A stretch of 64,000 nucleotides of DNA, taken from an uncultured Planktomarina sp. (lineage in GTDB: Bacteria; Pseudomonadota; Alphaproteobacteria; Rhodobacterales; Rhodobacteraceae). Numbering within the stretch: position 1 is the stretch's first letter; every line of letters starts with the position of its first letter. The notes under the pieces were generated by a model. That model made no database searches. It had not been told where the DNA came from and worked only from the letters and a program-made list of their open reading frames with translations. The DNA lies in NCBI GenBank assembly GCA_943788425.1, contig CALSQF010000001.1:248001-312000 (forward strand). Direction: 5' to 3'. Below are positions 9,047 through 17,806 of this stretch, in pieces. The position numbers were made by a program, and so were the translations under genes.

Positions 9047-9132
9047 TCTCGCGCTATGAGCGAGGAGTGATGGAAGTTTCCTTCATGTCATAACTCCTTG
9101 TACTAAACCGCGCCTTCGGGCGCGGTTTTTTT
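9047..9132 (+). ncRNA. Candidate small RNA with three hairpins
   Basis: Starts about 55 nt after the corC-like stop. Hairpin 1 CTCGC/GCGAG near 9048-9064; hairpin 2 AGGAGT (9063-9068) with ACTCCT (9093-9098), containing an inner GGAAGTTTCC; hairpin 3 is the intrinsic terminator. The pyrimidine-rich ACTCCTT could pair with Shine-Dalgarno sequences. No promoter is obvious, so it could simply be a structured 3' UTR of the upstream operon. RNA-seq evidence is absent here. Confidence 0.3.
9108..9132 (+). terminator. Intrinsic terminator
   Basis: Perfect 7-bp stem CCGCGCC/GGCGCGG closed by a TTCG tetraloop, followed by seven T. Textbook Rho-independent terminator, oriented to end rightward transcription from the xerD-corC operon or the candidate small RNA. 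Confidence 0.92.
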
Positions 9133-9364
9133 AGAAATTGGCATAAAATTCACATTGACGTTTAAAATATTATTTGTTTCTTTCACCCCTTAGCTGGCGA
9201 GCCCGACAGGGAGAAAAATAAAGGCAGAGGTTTTTGGAAACAAATCCTCTCCTTTAATTTTTTCAGATTGGGCTGCCACCGATTGGCTGGCACATCAGTA
9301 TAAATTTTAAGATATTTATGGCAGGATCACTGTTCATACTCCGTGCGATAGAAAGGACTTTTTG

Positions 9365-9955
9365 GTGTTTAAAGTAACAAACGATTTTGGCGCGCTCCTA
9401 TATCTTCTGTTGTCCTACACCGCGCTACAGGCGCAAACGGCTCAAATGCCGGCGGCAGAGGAATTCTCAACCGGCGAAGTGGTGAACAGCACTCCAGCAA
9501 TGGGCGAATACTATGTCAAAGGCACCTTTGGGGATTGGACGCTGCAGTGTCTGAAAACGGAGCAAGCGCAAGACCCATGTCAGCTCGTTCAATTGATGCA
9601 TAGCCCCGATGGCTCGCCCGTGGCCGAATATAATTTAAACCCAATCCAATCCGACGGGCTCGTTTTAGCCGGAGCAAATGTCATTACACCTTTGGAGACC
9701 CTTTTAACCCAACAGTTGACCATTCAAGTGGATGATCAAAAAGCTAAAATATATCCTTTTGCCTTCTGCATGCAAATGGGTTGCGTGGCCCGCATCGGGC
9801 TCACCGAAGACGATCTCAACAGCTACCGCTCCGGCGCGCAAGCAATTATCACCATGTTTCCCGCGGCGGCGCCCACCCAGCCCGAACGTCTCACACTATC
9901 TTTAAAGGGATTTACAGCGGGGCATGAGGCCTTGATGGACGTAGCAGAGAATTAA
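9365..9955 (+). CDS. Invasion-associated locus B (IalB) family exported protein
   Basis: About 196 residues. An N-terminal hydrophobic leader ends near LQAQTAQ (about residue 25), then an IalB domain with the typical GDWTLQC strand (residues about 57-63), paired cysteines (C in DPCQLVQ; CMQMGC near 137-142) and a C-terminal LSLKGFTAG segment. IalB-like proteins are periplasmic or outer-membrane associated and common in non-pathogenic roseobacters; the name derives from Bartonella and does not imply invasion. GTG 9365 is chosen (AAGGA at 9353-9357); TTG 9362 is the alternative. Monocistronic, convergent with the lipid gene cluster. Confidence 0.8.
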   Translation: MFKVTNDFGALLYLLLSYTALQAQTAQMPAAEEFSTGEVVNSTPAMGEYYVKGTFGDWTLQCLKTEQAQDPCQLVQLMHSPDGSPVAEYNLNPIQSDGLVLAGANVITPLETLLTQQLTIQVDDQKAKIYPFAFCMQMGCVARIGLTEDDLNSYRSGAQAIITMFPAAAPTQPERLTLSLKGFTAGHEALMDVAEN

Positions 9956-9968
9956 GTGCAGATAAGCT

Positions 9969-11177
9969 CTAAAACGCTTTCAGCGCCAATACCGCATTCA
10001 TGCCCCCGAAGGCGAAGGCATTGGACAAGGTCGCTCTTACCTTCGCTTGCCGCGCCACATTTGGCACCACATCAAGCGCGCAATTGGGGTCTGGATGCTC
10101 GTAACCAATCGTGGGCGCAATGACCCCATCTCGCAACGCCATGAGGCAAGCAAGTAATTCCACCGCTCCCGTGCCTCCTATCAAATGCCCATGCATAGAT
10201 TTGGTCGATGACATCATCAGGTCTTGCGCATGGGAGCCGAAAGCCTCCTGTACCGCAGCACATTCGGTTTTGTCATTCGCCGCGGTTCCAGTGCCATGAG
10301 CGTTGATATAGCCAATATCTTGCGGATCTAGGCGGGCATCGCAAAGCGCGCCGCGCATCGCCCTTACAGCACCCTGCTGGTTCGGCATCACAATATCACC
10401 CGCATCTGAAGTCATCGCAAACCCTATGAGTTCCGCGAGTATCTCAGCACCGCGCGCCTTAGCCCCCTCATAGGTTTCAAGCACAAAGATCCCAGCACCT
10501 TCACCCTGGACCATTCCCGATCTATTGGCAGAAAAAGGCCGGCAGGCGGTTTTGGACATCACCCGCAGCCCTTCCCAGGCCTTTATGCCACCAAAGGTCA
10601 GCATTGCATCAGCACCACCGGCGAGCATCACCTGCGCCATGCCGCTGCGAACCATCTGAAAGGCCAGTCCGATAGCGTGATTTGAGCTGGCGCAGGCCGT
10701 TGAGACCGTCAAAGACGGACCTTTGATGTTATAGGCGATCGAGAGATGGCTAGCCGCCGCATTGTTCATGAGTTTCGGAACGACGAAAGGGTGGACCCTA
10801 TTTTTGCCATCTTCATACACAGAACGGAAATTATCATCCCAGGTGTTCATCCCACCCGCAGCGGTTCCAAGCACCACACCCGTCGATTCCGACAGTTCGT
10901 CCGTGATCTCCAAGCCAGACTGCGCCATGGCCTCACGGCTGGCCATGAACGTCAGCTGTGTCACACGATCATACAACGCCAATTTTTGCCGATCAAAATA
11001 TATCTCGGGATCAAAATCTTTGATTTGCGCACCAATCTTAACCGATAACCTGTCTAAGTCTCGCATGTGCAAGGGGCCGATCCCAAGCCGCCCTTCGCGC
11101 ATGGCTTGCAAAGTTTCGGGCACTGTTGCACCCAAGGCATTGATGGTCCCGGCCCCAGTAATCACCACGCGGTTCAT
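9969..11177 (-). CDS. Beta-ketoacyl-ACP synthase (KAS II/FabF-like)
   Basis: Condensing enzyme that extends an acyl chain on ACP with malonyl-ACP. The 402 residues carry the KAS triad: nucleophile C162 in VSTACASSNHA, H294 in NAHGTGTAANDKTE and H331 with K326 in STKSMHGHLIGG. It is the last gene of a tight cluster with its own ACP (3-bp gap) and an LpxD homologue, so it likely makes a dedicated acyl chain rather than serving bulk fatty-acid synthesis. Similar KAS-ACP pairs make very-long-chain acyl groups for lipid A in rhizobia; that role here is inference. Confidence 0.85.
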   Translation of the reverse strand: MNRVVITGAGTINALGATVPETLQAMREGRLGIGPLHMRDLDRLSVKIGAQIKDFDPEIYFDRQKLALYDRVTQLTFMASREAMAQSGLEITDELSESTGVVLGTAAGGMNTWDDNFRSVYEDGKNRVHPFVVPKLMNNAAASHLSIAYNIKGPSLTVSTACASSNHAIGLAFQMVRSGMAQVMLAGGADAMLTFGGIKAWEGLRVMSKTACRPFSANRSGMVQGEGAGIFVLETYEGAKARGAEILAELIGFAMTSDAGDIVMPNQQGAVRAMRGALCDARLDPQDIGYINAHGTGTAANDKTECAAVQEAFGSHAQDLMMSSTKSMHGHLIGGTGAVELLACLMALRDGVIAPTIGYEHPDPNCALDVVPNVARQAKVRATLSNAFAFGGMNAVLALKAF

Positions 11178-11180
11178 GGG

Positions 11181-11438
11181 CTAGGTCTGCTCTGCAACTA
11201 GGGTTTCAACCGCAGAAATAATGGTCGCCACAGAGGAGATATCAAATTCACTTTCCTCTGGAGCATTTGCATTAAACGGCACTTCGATATCAAATTCCTC
11301 TTCAATGGCAAAAATACTCTCAACCACGCCAAGGCTATCAATGCCCAGGTCCTCAAGCGTTGCCGATAGGCTTACATCAGCCACATCCAGCAAGCCTTGT
11401 TCAGCGATGATTAGAATGACCTTGTCTTTTACACTCAT
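11181..11438 (-). CDS. Acyl carrier protein, dedicated type
   Basis: An 85-residue acidic ACP. The phosphopantetheine attachment site is S35 in DLGIDSLGVVE. The following helix FAIEEEFDIEVPF resembles AcpXL of rhizobia more than the housekeeping AcpP. It lies between the LpxD-like gene (18-bp gap) and the ketoacyl synthase gene (3-bp gap), which suggests it carries the chain those two enzymes build and transfer. Confidence 0.85.
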   Translation of the reverse strand: MSVKDKVILIIAEQGLLDVADVSLSATLEDLGIDSLGVVESIFAIEEEFDIEVPFNANAPEESEFDISSVATIISAVETLVAEQT

Positions 11439-11456
11439 AGAAACGCCTTTTACCCA

Positions 11457-12554
11457 TTAATGGCGGTTGTCAGGGTCGGACAGTGACTTTTTCAGCCGCG
11501 CAATCTCTTTTAACATCCGCGGCAGACGCCGCAAGTTTTTGTAGACCTCAAGCTGCGCGTCCATCTTCATCGCTGGATATCCCAGCATCACGCGCCCAGC
11601 TGGGATATTGCTGAGGACTTTCGTAGCACCGCCCGTTATGGCGTTGTCGCCAATAAACAGATTGTCACTCACCCCAGTCTGCCCCCCTAGAACCACATTA
11701 TTTCCCAATACAGAGGAGCCAGCGATCCCAACCTGTGCACAAATCATACAATTCTTGCCAATTTTCACATTATGGCCAATCTGCGCCAAATTATCAAATT
11801 TGCAGCCATCCCCAATCTGCGTATCGCGGATCGTGCCGCGGTCAATACAGCTGTTGGCACCGAACTCCACATCATCGCCAATCACCACCGAGCCAAGGGA
11901 ATGGATGCGAACGAAAGCTTGCGGTTTGGCCCCCTTGCTATCGCCGAGCGTCTCGCGCACATTCTCGATCGTAGAGCGTTCACGGGTCACAAAGGAAAAG
12001 CCATCTGCGCCGATCACCACCCCCGGTTGCGCTACGAACCGCGCGCCGATGCGCACATCCGCACCGATGCGCACGCCCTCCATCAATGTGGCGTCAGAGC
12101 CAATCGCACAGCCTTCGGCAAGGCTAACATGGCTGCCGAGCCAAGCATTCTCTCCCAGGACCACCCCCGCAGCGATATGGCAAAACGCGCCGATCCGCGC
12201 GCCGGCGCCAATCTGTGCCCCAGGTTCCACACAGGCCTGGGGATGAATTCCAGGCCGACCCGATCGCCACCTGCGATCCAAAGCTTGTGTGAGACCAGCC
12301 ATGGCGAAGCGCGGTCGCGGCACAAGAACCGCGCCCGAAAGGTTGAGGGCTTGCCAATCTGTTCCCTCTGCCAGGAGGGCCACACGGGCTTGACCAAGCT
12401 GCAAGCGCTCCGCATAGGATTGGCTTGTCGCGATAGCCATAAGACTGCCTGCCGCATCTTGCGGCTCGCAGGCACCCGTGACCTGCAGCGCAACATCGCC
12501 CACTGCTTGGCCGTTGAGCGCCTTCGCCAGATCTTGTAAGTTATATTCGCTCAT
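11457..12554 (-). CDS. lpxD: UDP-3-O-acylglucosamine N-acyltransferase (LpxD-like)
   Basis: Acyl-ACP dependent N-acyltransferase of the lipid A pathway or a close relative. The 365-residue protein has an N-terminal uridine-binding domain (1-100) followed by a left-handed beta-helix of hexapeptide repeats (about 100-310: GAQIGAGARIGAFCHI and others), with the catalytic-type histidine in QIGHNVKIG, and a C-terminal helix. In alphaproteobacteria the housekeeping lpxD usually sits with bamA-fabZ-lpxA, so this copy beside its own ACP and KAS could be a second enzyme with a different acyl or sugar substrate. The cluster runs leftward after the L,D-transpeptidase gene. Confidence 0.85.
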   Translation of the reverse strand: MSEYNLQDLAKALNGQAVGDVALQVTGACEPQDAAGSLMAIATSQSYAERLQLGQARVALLAEGTDWQALNLSGAVLVPRPRFAMAGLTQALDRRWRSGRPGIHPQACVEPGAQIGAGARIGAFCHIAAGVVLGENAWLGSHVSLAEGCAIGSDATLMEGVRIGADVRIGARFVAQPGVVIGADGFSFVTRERSTIENVRETLGDSKGAKPQAFVRIHSLGSVVIGDDVEFGANSCIDRGTIRDTQIGDGCKFDNLAQIGHNVKIGKNCMICAQVGIAGSSVLGNNVVLGGQTGVSDNLFIGDNAITGGATKVLSNIPAGRVMLGYPAMKMDAQLEVYKNLRRLPRMLKEIARLKKSLSDPDNRH

Positions 12555-12583
12555 GAACGGTCGCCCTTTGCTTCACGCCCCGT

Positions 12584-14182
12584 TTATCCTGTGATCTCAC
12601 CCATAACCACCCCTTCGCGTTGCAAAGCCTGCCAAATCTTTGCGTCACGGCCATAGACATCGGCGCGAAACTCCAATCCGCCTTCCGGGCGCGCCAGGGC
12701 CGTGCGATAAATAATGTGCACAGGTATGCGGCGCGCCAAATCGATCTGCACCTCTTCGCCGGAGTCCAAGGCCTCCTGAAACACGGCCTTCGGCGTGTCA
12801 CTTTGCGCCGCGAGCAGCGCATAAGCGAAGTCAAACGGATCTGCCAGGCGAATACAGCCGTGGCTGAAGGCACGCACTTCGCGACCAAATAGGTTTTTGG
12901 CTGGGGTATCGTGCAGATAAATATTATGCCGATTGGGGAACATAAATTTTACCAGCCCCAAAGCATTGCCAGGGCTGGGCGGTTGACGCATGCCAAAGGG
13001 AAAGGTTTCCTCATCAAAACTGGTGAAATCCAACCCGTCCCGCGCCACGACATTGCCCAGATCATCGCGCAGCTCGAGATATTCCACCGACGCGGCGTCC
13101 TCTTGCAACATCGGCAGATATTCACCGACAACGATAGATCGCGGGACATACCAGCTCGGGTTGACGACCATATATTCCATAGTGTCGGAAAATTCGGGAC
13201 TGCGGCGATCATCATCGGCAGCTCCGACCACCGAATTGGTCTCAAAGGTAACCCTGTCGAAATCGACAATTTTCGCCTTGAAATCGGTGAGATTGACCGA
13301 GATATGCCGCGCGCCCAACGATTGATTAAACCAACGCTCCCGCTCCAAAGCGACCATAACCGATGCCAAACGCTCCGAGGCCGCAATATTGACCTGTTCG
13401 AGCGTCAGTTTGTTGGCCTGACCAGTCACCGCCAGACCATGATCGGATTGAAAGCGCGCCACGGCGGCTGTCAGCGGTCGGTCATAGGTGCTGGAATAGC
13501 TTCTACTCAGATAGCCCATGGCAACCAATCGGTGGCGCAAAGCCACGACCTGCGCGCCTTGCTCCCCTGGTTTTAAGTCTGTAGCGCTCACAGGCCGGCC
13601 CCAGCCGCCCGCTGCAACCTGCCTCTCTAGACGCAGTTTTTCTTTGACGAGCCCCATGTATTGACGGCTTTGCGGCGGCAATGATTTGAAAAAGGCCTGC
13701 GGCGCGCTGGCTTCCAACTCCTCCAAGAGATCAAGCGGTTTGCTGTAGCGCACTTTGCGAACAATTTCCTCATCGATCTCTGATGGGATCAACAGACCTG
13801 ACCGCACGGCGCTAGCATAATCTAGAAACGCCTTTGTGAGCTCGGCTTCCAGCTGTCCCAAGGCGCTTTCACTATCGGCCGCCCGAAGCTTGGATACCAC
13901 AACCTCCGCATTAAACCGCGCTTTCGGCAGGCCATGCATGTCCGCGTCAGCAAATGCAGTGATAAGCGCCTGTAATCGCGCACGCTCTTGCACCGTCGGA
14001 CCAGTCCAAAACGAGCGATAATCCCGCGCGCGATAAAAACTGGAGATACTGCGCTCCGAAACGGTATATTGCGCCAAAGATTGCTTAAATCCAATGGACT
14101 GCGCCGCCAGCTCAGTGCTGAACAAAAGTGCCAAAACACTCACCATGACCTTGCCCATACGAAACTCAATTCGACCCATCAT
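12584..14182 (-). CDS. L,D-transpeptidase with peptidoglycan-binding domain (YcbB/LdtD-like)
   Basis: Periplasmic enzyme making 3-3 cross-links in peptidoglycan or attaching proteins to it. About 532 residues: signal peptide (MGKVMVSVLALLFSTELAAQ), a helical scaffold domain, a PG_binding_1 domain (LKPGEQGAQVVALRHRL...), then a YkuD catalytic domain with the SHGCIR active-site cysteine motif (FSHGCIRLADPF) preceded by HDTPAKNLF. The tandem ATGs at 14182/14179 follow GAGGG by about 11 nt; an in-frame start at 14227 is also open. The gene is divergent from the DUF882 gene and 29 bp upstream of lpxD. Confidence 0.88.
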   Translation of the reverse strand: MMGRIEFRMGKVMVSVLALLFSTELAAQSIGFKQSLAQYTVSERSISSFYRARDYRSFWTGPTVQERARLQALITAFADADMHGLPKARFNAEVVVSKLRAADSESALGQLEAELTKAFLDYASAVRSGLLIPSEIDEEIVRKVRYSKPLDLLEELEASAPQAFFKSLPPQSRQYMGLVKEKLRLERQVAAGGWGRPVSATDLKPGEQGAQVVALRHRLVAMGYLSRSYSSTYDRPLTAAVARFQSDHGLAVTGQANKLTLEQVNIAASERLASVMVALERERWFNQSLGARHISVNLTDFKAKIVDFDRVTFETNSVVGAADDDRRSPEFSDTMEYMVVNPSWYVPRSIVVGEYLPMLQEDAASVEYLELRDDLGNVVARDGLDFTSFDEETFPFGMRQPPSPGNALGLVKFMFPNRHNIYLHDTPAKNLFGREVRAFSHGCIRLADPFDFAYALLAAQSDTPKAVFQEALDSGEEVQIDLARRIPVHIIYRTALARPEGGLEFRADVYGRDAKIWQALQREGVVMGEITG

Positions 14183-14508
14183 GTCGCGGCGCGCCCTCGT
14201 TAGAATTCGGTTATAATGAATGCGCATTTCGAGAGCAAAAGTCTAACGCCTTTTGCGCAGTGAATACTAGATTTCGAAGATTGTTACACTGAAAGCACAA
14301 AGTTCAGACTGGGTTTTCAGCACAATGCGCAAGCGTCTGGCACCCCACCTGCAAGAGCCAGCTCTGCGGCAAACCGCCGAAATTTAGATAGTTCGAATTG
14401 AAACGATATTGGGCTTTGCAAAAAACCAGAAAATATGTCATATGGAAAGCGCACCTGGAAAAAGCGGTCATGCGCTGCATTGATCGCGGTGCACGACTGG
14501 GACAGAGA

Positions 14509-15075
14509 ATGACTAATAAACCGACCGTAATTTCACGACGCGGCGTATTGCGCGCTTTTGCAGCCACAGCCTTGGTCGCGGCGCCAACATATTCCAATGC
14601 TGCCGGTTTTTTGCGTGGCGCGGGCGATATTCGGCGATTAAAAATGTACTCACGGCGGACGGGCGAATCCTTGGACGTAATCTATTGGATCGAAGGTGAC
14701 TACATCAAAGATGCTTTGACCGAGGTGAATTGGTTCATGCGCGATTGGCGCAGAGATAGATCCCGCGCCATTGACACGCGCACCGTTGACATCATCGCAG
14801 CGACACAACAGCTGCTCAACACCTCCACCCCCTTCCTCATGCTGTCCGGTTACCGCACACCCGAAACCAACGCACTGCTGCGTAAGCGCTCGCGCGGTGT
14901 CGCAAAAAATTCCCTGCATATGAAAGGGCAAGCGGTGGATCTGCGTATGCAGGGCAAATCGGTTCGTCAGGTGGCCACAGCCGCCGCATCCTGCGCTGCC
15001 GGCGGGGTCGGTCGTTATTCACGCTTCAATTTTGTCCATTTAGATTGTGGCGAAAAGCGCCTTTGGGGCCGCTAG
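14509..15075 (+). CDS. DUF882/YcbK-like exported murein hydrolase family protein
   Basis: A 188-residue protein with a Tat-type signal (SRRGVLRAFAATALVAAP), then a peptidase-M15-like (DUF882) domain. Zinc-site residues are visible: LSGYRTPETN, H and D of SLHMKGQAVDLR, and the FVHLDCG histidine. Relatives cleave peptidoglycan peptides (YcbK/MepK type). It is divergent from the L,D-transpeptidase gene, and the functional link fits: one makes 3-3 cross-links and the other could open them. ATG 14509 is chosen because it places the twin arginines near the N-terminus; upstream in-frame codons give no recognisable sequence. Confidence 0.85.
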   Translation: MTNKPTVISRRGVLRAFAATALVAAPTYSNAAGFLRGAGDIRRLKMYSRRTGESLDVIYWIEGDYIKDALTEVNWFMRDWRRDRSRAIDTRTVDIIAATQQLLNTSTPFLMLSGYRTPETNALLRKRSRGVAKNSLHMKGQAVDLRMQGKSVRQVATAAASCAAGGVGRYSRFNFVHLDCGEKRLWGR

Positions 15076-15219
15076 TCTCTGCTGCAAATCTCGCCGCCAC
15101 CCAGAAGGATCGGCAGCACCTCTGTGCCACGGCACCCGACAACTGCCGAGCGGATCGCCCCTAAAATCGCATTTTCAAGGCCGCCCTCCGGGCAATATGG
15201 GAAATCCGCGGAAAATGGG

Positions 15220-15247
15220 TTGTAAGGCCTAAGCGGCTTGATATAGA
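15220..15247 (+). promoter_or_regulatory. Possible promoter for tRNA-Arg
   Basis: TTGTAA (15220-15225) and TATAGA (15242-15247) with a 16-bp spacer, about 75 bp before the tRNA. The match is reasonable but not decisive. Confidence 0.35.
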
Positions 15248-15321
15248 AGAGCCGTATCAGGTCTGACACGGCCCGTGTAGAGGTCCGGAGCGCCGCTTTG
15301 CCTCCGCCTTGAAAGACAAAT

Positions 15322-15398
15322 GGTCCCGTAGCTCAGCTGGATAGAGTACTCGCCTCCGAAGCGAGGGGTCACAGGTTCAAATCCTGTCGGGACCACCA
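15322..15398 (+). tRNA. tRNA-Arg (anticodon CCG)
   Basis: A 77-nt cloverleaf: acceptor GGTCCCG pairs with CGGGACC, D arm GCTC/GAGT, anticodon stem CTCGC/GCGAG with loop CTCCGAA (anticodon CCG at 15356-15358, reads CGG arginine codons), T arm ACAGG/CCTGT with TTCAAAT, discriminator A and encoded CCA. Stand-alone, followed by the Stealth gene on the same strand. Confidence 0.97.
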
Positions 15399-15483
15399 TT
15401 TTCCTTGAATAATGCGGCACACCACCCTCGCAATTGCGCAGCGCGCAGGCTAGCCTTGCCCGCGTAAAGAGGAGTTTGCGTTC

Positions 15484-16455
15484 ATGGTTCAAGACGTCTG
15501 GCACGATCCGATTGATGCTGTCATCACATGGGTTGATGGATTGGATCCGGCGCATCTGCAAAAACGCCAGATTTTCATGGGGTCAGCACCACATCTTTTT
15601 CATGAAAATGCCACAAACCCGCATCGTTGGGCCTGCAATGGCGAAATTTATCTCTGCCTGGCCTCGCTGGAGCATAATGCCCCATGGCTGCGCAAAATTT
15701 GGATCATCGTCGATCAGCAATCACCCAATTTGTCACGCCTGAGCGCCGCGCTGCGTGCCAAAATTCGCTTGGTTGACCACAGTGACATATTCGCCAATCA
15801 TGGCGCGGCACTGCCAACGTTCAACTCCTTGGCTATAGAGACATTTCTTTGGAAAATTCGAGGGTTATCGGACCGATTTATCTATTTCAATGATGATGTT
15901 TTTCTGACGGCGCCCTGTCAGAAAAGCGATTTCTTCTCCCCAAGCGGCCCAATTCTACGCGGAGCCTGGGCTGATTTCGGCGCTTTGCAAGACGATCCGG
16001 TCCAGATGGCTGATCCGGCTAAGTTCAATCACTATATGCAACTTAACGCAGCGGACCTATGCGGCGTCCCGGCTCAGCGCCTCTTTCGCGCAGCACATGT
16101 GGCGCACCCCTGTTTGCGCCGCACCATGGTGCACCTTCACAGCCGTTTCGAAACTGCGTTTCGAGACAATGCCCGCTATCAGATGCGAGATATTCGACAG
16201 TTTTCGCCGCAAAGCCTGCACAATCATGCCTGTATTTTGCAAAAAACCGCGACGCTGCATCCAGTCAAAGATCACTATCATATCTATAGCGGACAAGGGG
16301 TTGGAGCGGCAGACGGGACAATCCCCGCTCTGTTGCAAACCATCAAAGACACCCCGGACCTCAAGATGCTCTGTGTCAATGACCTGCCACAACTCGAGGC
16401 GCTCTATCCTGATATTCGTACCTGGCTGGCACAGGCGGTGACCGGCGCTCTGTAA
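15484..16455 (+). CDS. Stealth family capsular polysaccharide phosphotransferase
   Basis: Predicted hexose-1-phosphate transferase that builds phosphodiester-linked surface glycans. The 323-residue protein shows Stealth conserved region 1 ([12 protein letters not shown], residues 9-20) and region 2 ([12 protein letters not shown], near 132-143, with the paired aspartates), followed by regions compatible with CR3 and CR4 ([19 protein letters not shown]). It stands alone behind a tRNA; no capsule export, wzx/wzy or sugar-nucleotide genes are nearby. Such singletons occur in roseobacters. The acceptor and sugar are unknown. Confidence 0.85.
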   Translation: MVQDVWHDPIDAVITWVDGLDPAHLQKRQIFMGSAPHLFHENATNPHRWACNGEIYLCLASLEHNAPWLRKIWIIVDQQSPNLSRLSAALRAKIRLVDHSDIFANHGAALPTFNSLAIETFLWKIRGLSDRFIYFNDDVFLTAPCQKSDFFSPSGPILRGAWADFGALQDDPVQMADPAKFNHYMQLNAADLCGVPAQRLFRAAHVAHPCLRRTMVHLHSRFETAFRDNARYQMRDIRQFSPQSLHNHACILQKTATLHPVKDHYHIYSGQGVGAADGTIPALLQTIKDTPDLKMLCVNDLPQLEALYPDIRTWLAQAVTGAL

Positions 16456-16549
16456 AAAGTCATCAACGAAAGTAGATACCGCAGTTTCAGATCAAAACTC
16501 GGAGATTGGGCAGCTAACAGCACCTGTCAAATCCGATACACAACAGTCT

Positions 16550-17659
16550 TTACCGAGTGAGCACAGCCGATAGCGGCGCGATAACGCTGTCGCCGCGATC
16601 GGAATGCAGCAGCCAAAAGCGCAGAACAGCCCAAGTCTCCGCAGGCGGATCCAGTGCCACGATCGCATGTCCGGTCTGCACAGCTTTCTGTGCCACGACG
16701 TCCAGAGCGCTCAACACATCTGAAGCACGGGACATCTCATCAGAAATCGTCAGGTCTGCCCTTGGCAAAAACCCAAGGTTTTCTTTGGCCAGATGGTCTT
16801 GCAACAGGCGCAACTGCGCCGGAGACCTCGGGCCGTGGTCATAATCCGAAGCCCAGAGCCCCGTCGCCATGGGCACAGCCTGCACTGAGGCATCGGCGAT
16901 CAGAGCCACATTCACCGAAGTGAGGGTCTCGGGCAAATGCATATTGGTAAAAATCTCAAAACCCGCGGCTCGGTAGCGTAACATTTTAGCGCGCGCATCC
17001 GCTGCTTTCCCATCAATTGCCACGGCAATCGGCATCCCAATATCCAACAGCCAATCTGGCGGGTCCACGAACGGCCTGTCCATCAAGACAATGCTGATAA
17101 GCCCTTTGCCCGCGCTTGCCTCAAACTCCAGAGCATAGCGCAGATAAGTAACCTCAGGCAGCGGATCGGTTTGCAACAATCGCGGCGCGCTCACCTGCAT
17201 AGCGCTTGTGTCATCGAGCACCGTGCCACTCGGGCGGCGCATCCCGGCCAAACGGGTGGGCGACTGCGGCAAGAGCAAGGGAGAATCTCCGAGGTAGACC
17301 TGCGGCATATTCGTAGAGGGGCGCCGTTTTTGCACCATCGGCAATGTGGCCAAAGTCTCCATCTCTCCGCTTAATACCGGTTTTTGCGCCGACAGGGTGA
17401 AGCTGCGACCTAGGCTGGCTGCGGTTGGAGCTTGCGACACCACGGCGGGCGGTGCGGAATTTTCCAACGGTGGATCCAGATCAATCACCGTTACCTCCGA
17501 GGCTGTGGCCATATCTGGGCTTTGACCGACCGGCAGCACAGTCACCTCTGGATCCAGGCCTTGGAGATTCAAAATATCATGGGACAGTGAAAGGACCACC
17601 AGCCCCGCACCGCCGATCAGTGTACCCCAAATCAGACCATTGAAGAACGGTAGTTGCAT
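16550..17659 (-). CDS. Divergent polysaccharide deacetylase-like membrane-anchored protein
   Basis: A 369-residue protein with one N-terminal transmembrane helix (residues 5-27), a low-complexity Pro/Ala/Thr-rich linker (about 40-165), and a C-terminal domain (about 170-369) matching the divergent polysaccharide deacetylase (YibQ-like) group, for example ISIVLMDRP and PIAVAID. The metal-binding Asp-His-His motifs of true NodB-type deacetylases are not visible, so catalytic activity is doubtful. Convergent with the Stealth gene and divergent from trpG, a placement I recall as common in Rhodobacteraceae. Confidence 0.7.
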   Translation of the reverse strand: MQLPFFNGLIWGTLIGGAGLVVLSLSHDILNLQGLDPEVTVLPVGQSPDMATASEVTVIDLDPPLENSAPPAVVSQAPTAASLGRSFTLSAQKPVLSGEMETLATLPMVQKRRPSTNMPQVYLGDSPLLLPQSPTRLAGMRRPSGTVLDDTSAMQVSAPRLLQTDPLPEVTYLRYALEFEASAGKGLISIVLMDRPFVDPPDWLLDIGMPIAVAIDGKAADARAKMLRYRAAGFEIFTNMHLPETLTSVNVALIADASVQAVPMATGLWASDYDHGPRSPAQLRLLQDHLAKENLGFLPRADLTISDEMSRASDVLSALDVVAQKAVQTGHAIVALDPPAETWAVLRFWLLHSDRGDSVIAPLSAVLTR

Positions 17660-17806
17660 CTGTCACCTTTCAATCACCAAAAACGCCCTGTCACTCTTGA
17701 CGATAGCTTCGTTCCCTGAGCATCTATACCGCGACCAATCTGCCAATTGCGAGACCCATTGTTCCGAAAGAGCGCCCGTGGGGCAAAAAAACATAAAGGA
17801 CGACCC

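Larger units (their letters stand above)
8992..9364. other. 373-bp intergenic region: terminator, candidate small RNA, ialB promoter region
   Basis: No protein gene was seen. It holds a compact set of hairpins ending in a strong intrinsic terminator (9047-9132, see separate entries), a second weaker hairpin (AGAGG at 9226-9230 with CCTCT at 9246-9250, then an AT-rich stretch), and AT-rich sequence leading to the next gene. Confidence 0.5.

Noticed and set aside
15229-15299. Long-loop hairpin AAGCGGC...GCCGCTT before the tRNA, as a riboswitch or small RNA
   Set aside because: The left arm lies inside the likely tRNA promoter, the loop is very long and nothing else supports a structured RNA.
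15322-16455. Genomic island inserted at tRNA-Arg
   Set aside because: No integrase, no direct repeat of the tRNA 3' end was noticed, and flanking genes are core.
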